Origin: Holospora obtusa F1 | Lineage (GTDB): Bacteria; Pseudomonadota; Alphaproteobacteria; Holosporales; Holosporaceae | Reading direction: 5' to 3' | DNA: 41,915 bases | Assembly: GCF_000469665.2 (NCBI RefSeq) | Contig: NZ_AWTR02000034.1 | Location: 1-41,915, forward strand | In this document: positions 17,301 to 29,300 of the stretch, piece by piece | How positions within the stretch are numbered: the stretch's first letter is position 1 | Layout: each line of letters begins with the position of its first letter | Notes under the pieces: generated by a model | Databases searched by the model: none | What the model was told of the DNA's origin: nothing | Seen by the model: the letters and a program-made list of their open reading frames with translations, nothing else | Program-made: the position numbers and the translations under genes

Positions 17301-20300
17301 TCTTAAATCGCTTGATTTAGATGTTGATCCTCCGAGCTCTTTGGGATCGGTTTCTGATGCGGGTTGGTTTGCGCGCTCTTGGTTGAGTATACAGCAAGGT
17401 CAAAAAAAGTTGCATGGATTATCTCAGGCGCTTGATGATCTTCAAAATAAGGCTCAGAAATTTGTTACGCAAAACAAAGAACAAAGGGCAGAATTTTTTA
17501 AATTAGTGGATCTTTGTCAAACAGAGTATGGGGTGAATATTAGGGAACTTCAGTCATCTCGTAAATTGGAAATTACTGAACCTGCTTTGCTTGGTCAAAT
17601 TAAAGATGTAAATTGGTTTTCAAGTGCTGATAAAAGTATTGAGCTTGGAAAAGAAAAGTTAAACAAATTGTCTCAGGTTCATTTGTTTTATGCTCAAGAA
17701 AATACGCAAAAAGATGAGTTTCTACAATTATCTACTCTTTGTAAAGAAAAAATTGGTTTTGAAATACAGGACTTAAGCTCTTTAGGTTTGGATGTGACTC
17801 CTCTTGAATTGCTTGAGGCGATCTCTGTTTTTGGTATGGATTGGTTTTCTTGTGCTGGACTGAGTATGCAAAAAAATGAAACACAGTTAAAGAGCTTGAC
17901 TTCCAAAATTTCTGAACTCGAATCTAAAAAGCAAAGTCTTCTTGCTCAAAATAAGGAACAGGTAGAAGAATTTCTTAAATTAGCTGATCTTTTTAAAAAG
18001 GAATTCTTTTTAGAAATCGAAAAACCTAAAAATTCTGGGGGATTAGAAATGGTCCCTCCAACGCTTTTGGGCTCTGTAACTGACGTAAATTGGTTTTTAG
18101 ATGCCGAGCAGAGTGTAAAAAAAGATCATGATCAAATATGCGATTTGTTTACACAACTTTCTAGTTTTCGAGATAAAGCCAAAAAACTTTATGATCAAAA
18201 TAAAGTTCAAAAAGAAGAATTTTTTAAAGCATTTGAGTTTGTGAAGACGGAATTAGGTGAAATCGCTCCAACAGAGCTTTTAGGTCCTATTTCGGGGGCA
18301 GATTGGGTTTTGTCTTCCCAACAAAAGCTTGCGCGAGGAAAAGAGAGAGTAGAGAGCTTATCTAAAATTTTCAAAATTTATGAACAAGGAACAGAATTAA
18401 AGAACAAATTTTTTAATTTGTCTGCGCTGTGTTTGGAAAAACTTGGGTTGAGCATAGAGAGTTTGCAGTCTTTAGGTATAAATGTTGCTTTGTTTGAAAA
18501 TACGGTCATACAAAAAAGCTCTATTCGTCCTACAGGGAGTGTATTAGATGAAGCTTGGTTTTTGCTTGCTAATAAAAATTTGGAAGATGGATATACGAAA
18601 TTCAATACTTTATCCAAAAATATTTCAGATCTTCAAGATCGCGCACAAAAGCTTTGTACTCAAAATCAAACACAAATAGAAAATTTTTCTCAGCTTGCTA
18701 AAAATTTTAAGGAAAAATTTTTTTTAGAAATTGAGAGTTTGAAGTTTTTTGGTTTAGAGATAAAAACTCCTCAGCCTCTTGGTGTGATTACAGATACAGA
18801 TTGGTTTTGGTGGGCAGAAAAAAGTGTACAGCAAGATCAAAAATTGATAGAAGTTTTATCTCAGCATTTTTGTATTCTTGAAGCTCGTGCTAAAAAACTT
18901 TGTGATCAAAATACGAGTCAAGTGAGTGAATTTAAAAGTTTGGATCAAAAATTTCTTAAAGAATTCTTCTTGAAAGTTGAACAATCTGAAGATTTTGGAG
19001 GATTAGGATTTGAATCTATTAAACTTCTTGATCCTATTACAGATAAAAATTGGTTTTCTTATGCTGAACAAAGTGTAAAAAATGGACAAGTTAAACTGAA
19101 TCTGCTATCTCAAAAATTTCTTGATCTTCAAAATAAAGCTCAAAAACTTTACGATCAGGACAATGCGCAAAGGGCTAAATTTGATGTATTGATAGAATCT
19201 TTTAAGGTGAATTTTTCGATAAAAATTCAAGATGAATTTGGAGTGGGGTCTCTTGAAGTACTTGGTCCTTTAACAGATTCTAATTGGTTTTCTAAGGCAG
19301 AAAAAAATGTGGAGGATGGAAAAAATCGGGTAGAGAGTTTATCTAGTATTCAGACAATTTATACGCAAATTAAAGCACAAAAAGATGCGTTTTTGAATTT
19401 AACGGTAGCTTGCAAAAAAATTTCCAATAACAATATTTGGGAACAAGGTCCTAAATTTGTGCAATCTAAAGAAATAGATTTTTTAAAGACGATAGAAGAT
19501 ACTCCACAATTCGAATTTTCTCCAAAAGTTTCTGGATTAAAGTTTGTTCCGTTACCTGCTGAGCTTCCTTCTGTGGGGGCACTTGTGAATGAAGACTGGA
19601 TTATTAATGCTCAAAAAAGTGCAGCTGATGGGAAAATTTGGTTGGACAATTTATCGACAAATTTTTTTAATTCACAAGTCAAAGAAAACTCTGAATATGT
19701 TGAACAGCTTGTGTCTCAAAAAACTGAACAAACAACTTTTATCAACGAATCGTTAGAGAAATTTCAGAATGATTTTTCTATAAATATTGAAGATATTTTG
19801 AAGATTGATCCTATTGAGTCTTTTAACTCTGTTGCGGATTCAGAAGAATTTTTATTTGCTGGTCAAAGTTTGAAATATGGAGAGAATCGCTTAGAGAGTT
19901 TATCAAAGCTTAAAGAAATTTGTGATCAAATTAAGGTGCAAAGAGATAAATTTTTGAATTTGTGTAAAATTTGTAATGTAGCCTTTGAGAAAGATATTTG
20001 GGATCAAAGTTTGAGCCTTGTACTTACTGAGGAAGTGAGTTTTTTAAAAACTATCGATGATTCTAATGAAAATTTGAAATTAGATTCTTTTGAACCTGTT
20101 GTGCCTGGTTTAACGCTTATGCCATTTTTTTCTGTGCGTCCTTCTGATGGGGCTGTTGTTGATAAAGCTTGGATTACTTCAGCTCAAGAAAACGCAAATA
20201 AAGGGAAGGATTGGGTACAAAATTTATCCAAAAATCTTTTTGATCTGATCAATACCAATCAAGAAAGTGAATTTGATACACTCGTGGCTTCTTTTCAAAC

Positions 20301-23300
20301 CGATTTAGGTATAGATGTGAAGAGTTCGAGGAAATCGGGTGGCTTTGGAATTCAGTCCATTGAGAAGATTATTTCTGACGGTATTATGGATCAAACAAAT
20401 TGGTTCTCATCTACTGAAGAAAACGTACGGAACAGAAAAAATTTGATACAGAGCCTGTCTGATGTTCAGACCATCTATGCTCAAATTAAAAAACAAAGAG
20501 ATCAGTTTTTGGGGCTAGAAAAGGTATGTGTATATGGATTTGGAATAAATATTTGGGATGAAAGTCTTAATTTTATAGACTCTGAAAACGTTGCGTTTCT
20601 CAAAACAATTGATGAAAATTTGCAGGTGGATTCTACCCCTACAGTTTCTGGTTTAAAGCTTGTTCCGCTTCCTGCTGATCTTCCTTCCAAGGGAGCAATT
20701 GTAGATCCAAATTGGATTAATGAGGCTCAAAAAAAAGCAAATGACGGAAAAAATTGGGTTCAGGCGTTATCCAAAAATCTGTTTAATTTCATCAATACGT
20801 TCTGGAAAAATAAGTTTGAAACGCTCGTAACTTCCTTTGAAACTGATTTGGGTATAGAGATGGAGAGTGCAAAACCTGATGGGTTAGGAATTGCTCCGAT
20901 TGCAGAAATTGACTCTGAGAGTATTTTTGATCAAACACAATGGGTTTCTGTTGCAACAAAAAGCTTTCAGAATGGAAAAGATCGGATAGATAGTTTGTCA
21001 GAAGTTCAGACGATTTACACTCAAATTAAGACGCAAAAAGATAAATTTTTAGCTTTCGCTAAGACCTGTGAAAATGTACTCAAGAAAAATATTTGGGATC
21101 TTGAGAACCTTAATTTAAGTCTTGAAGAAATCGACTTCTTAAAAACTGTTGATTCTAGTGCGCAATTCGAAGCTTCTTCTGTGGTGCCTGGTTTAAAATT
21201 TACATCGCTTCCTTCCAATCTGGATTTTGAAGGGGCTGTTGTGGATTCAGTCTGGATCACTGCAGCTCAAAACAGTGCAAATGCAGGAAAAAATTGGTTG
21301 AGTAGTTTGTCTAAAAATCTTTTTGATGGGTGTCTTAAGGATAATGTGCAAACACTGTCTGATAATCAGAGCGAGAATGTCAGCTCGTTTAATGATGTAA
21401 GTAGTACTTTTTTGACTAATTTTTCTATAAATCTTCAAGATGCCTTAGCTATTGAACCTATCGACGCGATTGATTCAGGTTCTGTTACGGGTGCTGATAC
21501 GTTTTTGAGTGTAGCGCAAAGCATTCAAGATGGAAAAGATCGGATAGAAAGCTTGTCTAAAATTCAGACCATTTATGCTCAGATTCAGAAGCAAAAAGAT
21601 GAGTTCTTGGGACTAAAAGAGGTATGCACAGAGGCATTCAATAAAGATATTTGGAATTTAAGTCTTAATCTTATAGATGCTGCAAACGTTGAATTTATCA
21701 AAACCATTGATACGAGCGTGCAGTTTGATTCTGCTCCTGATCTTTCTCCTTCTAATTCTTCAGTTTCTGGATTAAAATTTGTTTCGCTTCCTTCTGATCT
21801 TCCTTCTAAGGGGGCGATTGTGAATCAGACCTGGCTTGATGGGGCTCAAGTAAAAGCAGACGATGGAAAGACTTGGGTGAAAAACTTAGCTAATGCATTG
21901 TTTACTCGCATACATACAAATCAAGAAGCCAGTTTCAATGGTTCTGTGACTTCCTTTGAAACGGATTTGGGTATAAAGGTGAAGGATGCACGACCTGATG
22001 GGTTAGGAATTGCTCCGATTGCAGAAATTGGTTCTGATACCATTTTAGATAAAACGAATTGGGTTGAAGTTGTTAAAAACACCGTAAAGGACGGAAAAGA
22101 TAGAATCGAAAGCTTGTCTAAAATTAAGGGTATCTATGATCAAATTAAGGCACAAAAAGATAGGTTTTTGGCTTTTGCTAAGACCTGTAAGAACGTGTTG
22201 ATGACGGATATTTGGCAAGAAAGTCTCGGTCTTATTGCTTCTGAAAAAGTTACTTTTTTCAAAGCACTTAAGGATACTGTGCAATTCGACACCGTTTCTC
22301 AATGTTTTGGTTTGATGTTTGTATCTCTTCCTGAAGTGTTTGCTTCTGAGAGCGGGGCTATTGTGGATGAGAATTGGGTTTCTGAAGCTCGAAAAAGTGC
22401 AAATGAAGGGAAAGAGTGGATGGATATATTGTCCACAAATCTTTTTGATCATTATCTCAAAAACAATGTTCAAACGCTTTTTGATACTCAGATCGCACAT
22501 AAAAATTCGTTTAACGATTTAGTGAATGCGTTCCAAACGGAGCTTTCTATAGGGCTTGAGGATACTTTATCAATTCAACCTGTAACAGAACTTGTTGCTG
22601 ATTCTGTTACAGGTACGGATACATTTTTAAGAGCAGAGAAACGTGTTAAGGATGGAAAGGATCGGATAGATAGTTTGTCTGAAATTCAGAAAATTTACAC
22701 CCAAATTAAGACACAAAAAGATAAATTTTTGACTTTAGCTAACGCTTGTGAAATGGGACTTGAGACGAAAATTTGGAATCTCAAGGATCTTAATTTAACT
22801 CTTGAAGAAATCGATTTCTTGAAAACGGTTAATGATAGCGCGAAATTCGAAGCTTCTCCTGAGGTTTCTGGATTAAATTTTGTTCCACTTCCTTCTGATC
22901 TTGCTTCTGAAGGTAAGGTTGCGGACGCTGATTGGGTAACTTCAGCTAAAAACAGCGCAGATGAAGGGAAATATTGGTTAGGTACCTTGTCTACAAATCT
23001 TTTTGACAAGTATCTTAAGGATAATGTGCAAACACTTTTTGATAATCAGAGCGAAAATGTCAGCTCGTTTAATGATTTTAGTAATACTTTTTTGACAAAA
23101 TTTTCTATAAAACTTAAAGATACCTTATCAGTTCAACCTGTCAAAGCGCTTGATGCTGATTCTATTACGGATACCGATACGTTCTTAAACGCAGAAAAGA
23201 ATGTGAAAAATGCAAAAGATCGGATAGACAGCTTGTCTAAAATTAAGCCTATCTATGATCAGATTCAGGCGCAAAAAGATAAGTTCTTGGGACTAAAAGA

Positions 23301-26300
23301 TGTATGTAAAGATGCATTCGACAAAAATATTTGGGATAACAGTTTTACATTTCTCAATGATTCAGAAAAAGATTTCGTACAGTTGATTGCAAAGGATAGT
23401 GCGCAGTTTGAGAATTCTTCTGAGTTTTCTACGTACACTGTGGTTGATGGGTTAACGTTTATTCCATTTACACCGCTTTCTGAAGGAGCTGTGGTGGATC
23501 AGGCCTGGATTACTGCGGCTCAAAAAAAAGCAAATGATGGGAAAACGTGGGTGGAAAACTTAGCTGATGCATTGTGTACTCGCATACATACAAATCAAGA
23601 AGCCAGTTTCAATGGGGTTGTGACTTCCTTTAAAACGGATTTGGGTATAGAGGTGGAGAGTGCACAACCTGGTGGGTTAGGAATTGCCTCGATTTCGAAA
23701 ATTGGTTCTGATACCATTCTAGATCAGACAAATTGGGTTTCTTCTGCACAAACAAGCGTAAAGGACGGAAAAGATAGAATCAAGAACTTGTCTGAAATAA
23801 AGACCATCTATGATCAGATTCAGGCGCAAAAAGATAAGTTCTTGGGACTAAAAGATGTATGTAAAGATGCATTCGACAAAGATATTTGGGATAACAGTTT
23901 TACATTTCTCAATGATTCAGAAAAAGATTTCGTACAGTTGATTGCAAAGGATAGTGCGCAGTTTGAGAATTCTTCCGAGTTTTCTACGTACACTGTGGTT
24001 GATGGGTTAACGTTTATTCCATTTACACCGCTTTCTGAAGGAGCTGTGGTGGATCAGGCCTGGATTACTGCGGCTCAAAAAAAAGCAAATGATGGGAAAA
24101 CGTGGGTGGAAAACTTAGCTGATGCATTGTGTACTCGCATACATACAAATCAAGAAGCCAGTTTCAATGGGGTTGTGACTTCCTTTAAAACGGATTTGGG
24201 TATAGAGGTGGAGAGTGCACAACCTGGTGGGTTAGGAATTGCCTCGATTTCGAAAATTGGTTCTGATACCATTCTAGATCAGACAAATTGGGTTTCTTCT
24301 GCACAAACAAGCGTAAAGGACGGAAAAGATAGAATCAAGAACTTGTCTGAAATAAAGACCATCTATGATCAAATTAAGGTGCAAAAAGATAAGTTCTTGG
24401 GACTAAAAGATGTATGTAAAGATGCATTCGACAAAGATATTTGGGATGACGGTTTTACATTTATCAATAATTCAGAAAAAGGTTTCGTACAGTTGATTAA
24501 TAAGGACACCGTGCAGTTTGACAGTTCCCCTGCGGTACCTGGGTTGACATTCGTTTTAATTTCATCGCCTAAAGCTAAAGGAGTTGTGGTGGATCAGGCC
24601 TGGATTACTGCGGCTCAAGGAGAAGTAGACGCTGGAAAAACTTGGGTGAAAAATTTAGCTAATGCATTGTTTACTCGCATACATACAGATCAAAAGGATA
24701 GTTTCGATGATTTTGTGACTTCCTTTGAAATGAATTTGGGTATAAAGGTGAAGGATGCACGACCTGATGGGTTAGGAATTGCTCCGATTGCAGAAATTGG
24801 TTCTGATACCATTTTAGATCAAACGAATTGGGTTGAAGTTGTTAAAAACACCGTAAAGGACGGAAAAGATAGAATCGAGAATTTGTCTGAAATTAAGACC
24901 ATCTATGATCAAATTAAGACGCAAAAAGATAGGTTCTTTGCTCAGTCTTATGTGTTCATAAGAATTCTGAATAAAGAAATTCTGGATCAGAATCAAGCAA
25001 ATTCTGAAGATAATTTTTTGACTCCCGGAGAAGCTAATTTTTTGAAGACACTGAACAATACGGTACAATTCGATTCTTCTTTAGATACAGCTCCTGAGGT
25101 TTCCGGCTTACAGTTCGTTCCGCTTTCTGAAAATTTTCCTTCTACCGATTCCGTTGTGAACAAAAACTGGATAAATTTGGCAAAAAGCAGAGCACAGTTA
25201 GGAAAAGTTTGGTGTGAAAACCTTTTTACGCGCTTTATTAATTTCGTGCCAAGACCTGTAAATTTTGGATCTTTGAAGATATTAAATGATGCTCAAAGAA
25301 ATTGGTTTGATTGTATGATTAATGTTTTGTGGGCAGTTTTCCGTGATGATGTATTTTCAAATTCTCCGAAAATTCATAAACCAAAATGTCTTTCTTCTAT
25401 CCAAAATTATGATGATTTTTTGGGTGTCATGCAGAATCTTCAAAATACGCAAGCTGATCTTGATTCTTTTTATTTTTTGAAGTTTTGTCCAAAAAAATTT
25501 TCAGTTGAACTCAGTGCGTACAGGAGTGAATTTTCTAAGTTAGTGCAGAGTTTTAAATCTGACCTTGATATAGATATTGAAAAGGATATGGGAATAAAAG
25601 ATTCTACTGATTTACCTGAATCCATTTCAGATATCGCTCAAAATATATCTTTTAATTCAAGTATGGATTTAGATTTTCGTATTAATAATTTTGGACTTGT
25701 AATATTGAATTTATACAGAATTTATCCAATTTATGCGCAAGTTAAAGCGCAAAGGGATGAGTTTTTGAAGTGGGATGCGCTTTGCAAAGATAAACTTAAC
25801 GGAAAAGCTATTTTAGAGTGTACTGATATTTTTAATAAAAATGAGATCGACTTTCTCTCACAATCAAGTAAATTTGATAATTCTTCGGTCGTACCTGGTT
25901 TGAAGTTTAGATTTTTGAACTTTTGGAGTGAATATTTTGGGTTACACTCTGAGTATATTCCTATCTACGAACTTTTTATAGACGACGCTAATAAGGGAAA
26001 AGTGTGGCTGAAAAATTTATCAAAGAAGCTTTTTTCTATGGATCTTAAGGCTCAAGTTGACGATCTTTGCAACAAAAATTCAAATCAGAGAAAAGAATTT
26101 TCTCAATTAAAGAGCCAATTTAATACTGAGTTTTTGATAGATATTGAAAAACCTGATAATCAAGGTGGCCTGAGCGTGGGGTACAAAATACCAGAAATAC
26201 TTGACTCTGTGATGGATTTTGATTGGTTTGTGCGTGCAGAAGCAAATGTAAAGTCTGGTCAATCATTGATCGATGATTTGTCCAAGCGTGTAAGAGTTCT

Positions 26301-29300
26301 TCGGAATGTTGCTCAAAAAAATACATTTTCTGCGTTGGTGACGACTTTTAAGGATCCGAGTGTATTTAATATCGATATAGAGCACCCAAATTCTACGAAT
26401 TCCCAAACTATTACATTTTTTGAGCATAATTTTGGTATCGATATTACGAAAACTGATACTTCTGGGCTGAAGATTTCTGATCTTTCTGATTCCGATGCCG
26501 CTACTTCGATAGCTGAATGGTTAAGTGCTGTTGATAATACTTTGTCTGAAGGAGAAAGTATGATAGGTCAGTTAAAAGCCTTTAAGTATATTTACGATCA
26601 GCATGAAGCTCAAAAGAGTACATTTTCTGCGCTGGTGACGACTTTTAAGGATCCGAGTGTATTTAATATCGATATAGAGCACCCAAATTCTACGGATTCC
26701 CAAACTGTTACATTTTTTGAAAATAATTTTAATATCGATATTACGAAAGCTGATACTTCTGGGCTGAAGATTTCCGCTCTTCCTTCTCTTTTTTTGCTAA
26801 ATAGTGAAGCTAATGATATTTTGTCTCAAGGCAAAATTATGATAGATAAGTTAAAAGCCTTTAAGGATATTTATGATAAGCACAAAGAGCAAAAGGATGC
26901 TTTTGAAGTGTTGGCAAGTGATTTTTTAAATTTGTTTAGCGAGGATATCAAAAATCGGAGCGCGATTACTGCTCAAGGATATTATCAAGAAGAAGTTCCT
27001 TTTAATTCAGGCATTATTAACGTAGATACTGATGGATTCAAAATTCCTGATTTACCTGGGCTGATCACAAAAAAAGATTGGGTATTGAGCGCAAATAAAA
27101 TATTAGAAATTGGCAATAACCTTCTGGGATGGTTGGGGAAGTTTAAGACGGCTTATAATGTGAATAAGAATCTAAAAGATATATTTGAAACCCTTGCCAG
27201 TGATATATTCACGATATTTAATATAAATATTAAGAATTTTTTTTCGATGTCTAATCTTCCCAGGTTTTTAATTTGGGATGATTGGTTATCAAATGTTAAT
27301 TCAAGCTGTTTAGTTGATCAATTTATTGTGCAAAGGTTATCTATTTATCAGCGGGGACCAGGGCAAAAAGCTGCACACGATGCGCTTAAGACAGCTGTAG
27401 ACGAAGCGAATTCACCAAATGTTTTTCAACTGTTTAGTACGTGCTTTGATGATATATTGGTAAATAATGACTTGGTTAACATGCAAATTAACGTTATTAC
27501 TGAAACACCCGCTATGAAAATTGCTTCTAGTTTAATGTCTCTTGAGGATAAAGAGAGTATCGAACGTATAATGAGTGTAGAAGTAGACATACACTCTTCA
27601 TACAACAAGGTTGACAGTATATTGAATATGATCAATTACCAAATAGCAACTGTTCAGGCAGAAAGACAAGCACAAAAGGAACAGGAAGATCTGGAGAAAA
27701 AATTACCTATTTTTAATAAATGGATAGACGATTTTGATAATTTTGAACTTCCTAACTACCACTGGACTCTTGGTCAAAAAGGAATAATTATCAGCGCAGC
27801 AGTAAGGGCACAGCCTTCAAGTGTAAACATTCAAGCACGCATAGATAGCATGTCTGAGATTGAGAAGATTTATACGCAAATTAAAACACAAAGGAATAAG
27901 TTTTTTATTTTAAGTTACATTGCGCAACGGTTTTCTTTTCTAAGCCCTGTTACATTATGTGCTCAGGACTTATCGATGGATCCTAGAAGTGCGACTTGTT
28001 TGACTAGATACAATTTTGAGAGTTTAAATTGGGATCATTATAAGACTGGACAACACTTTAAAGATTTGTGTTTTCCAAATTTAAATCTTGTAAATTTCAA
28101 AGAAGCATCCTTTTTAAACATGTTGTATCTGGCTAAGGGTTTGTCGTCTGATCCTTTTCAAGAAGTTCCTGGGTTAATGTTTCCAGCGCTTCCTTCTACT
28201 CTTTGTGCTGATGGATCTGTCGTGGATAAAGATTGGATTACTTCTGCTCAAAGCAGTGTAGATAAGGGGAAAATTCGATTAAAAACTTTAGGTGATAATC
28301 TTCTTAATTTAATAAAGACCAATCAAAAAGATATTTTTTGTAAGATGGTTGATTATTTTCATAAGACCTTTAAGATTAACGTTTATCATCTGGGAGGGGA
28401 CCGAATATTTAACGTATTGGTATCGCTTGAATCTATCTTCTTTGATCTTTTTTCTCATGTTGACAATAATGGAAATTTCAAATCATATATTAGTAATAGC
28501 GTGAGAGATTTGTATACAATTAAAGAAATTTACACTCAAATTCAGGCGCAAAAAGATAAGTTCTTGGGGCTAGCGAAAGCTTGCAAAACACTCGTTGGGA
28601 AAGAAATTTGGGATACAGACACTGTTAACCTCATAAGCGATGATTCCCAAAACTCCTTCGTACAGTTGATTCAGGATACGCTGCAATTTGATCCTTCAAA
28701 TTCACCTGCGGTACCTGGGTTAATGTTCCATTTTCCAGTATTTTCTGAAGAAGCTGCGGCTCAAAAAAAAGCAGACGATGGTAAGGCGTGGCTAGATAAG
28801 TTATCTTCAGATTTTTGGTCTAAATTTGGGAAAATCTGTCTGGACGAGCAAGGATTTTATGTGAATCAGCTTGCCAATATTAATACTTTTAATACTTTAG
28901 TGACTGACTTTAAGAATTCTTTTTCTATAGATCTTAAAAATGATCTTAAGATTCAGTCTCCAAAATCTATCACGACCCCTATTACAACGCTTACTGAGTT
29001 CTTAAGCGCACAAGAATGTGAACAGAATGGGAAAAATCTGGTAGACAGTTTGTCTAAAATAAAGGGTATCTATGATCAGATTAAAGTGCAAAAAGATGAG
29101 TTCTTGGGGCTAGCGAAAGCTTGCAAAACGTTCGTTGAGAAAGATATTTGGGATACAGACACTGTTAACCTCATAATCGATGATTCCCAAAACTCCTTCG
29201 TACAGTTGATTAAGGATACGCTGCAATTTGATCCTTCAAATTCACCTGCGGTACCTGGGTTAATGTTTCCTGAGCTTCGTTCTTCGCTTCTTGGGGTACT

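Noticed and set aside
22045-22500. 151-codon antisense frame and similar ones at 21021, 22695 and 24814
   Set aside because: They recur because the sense repeats recur; they are shadow frames of the giant gene with no start or family features.
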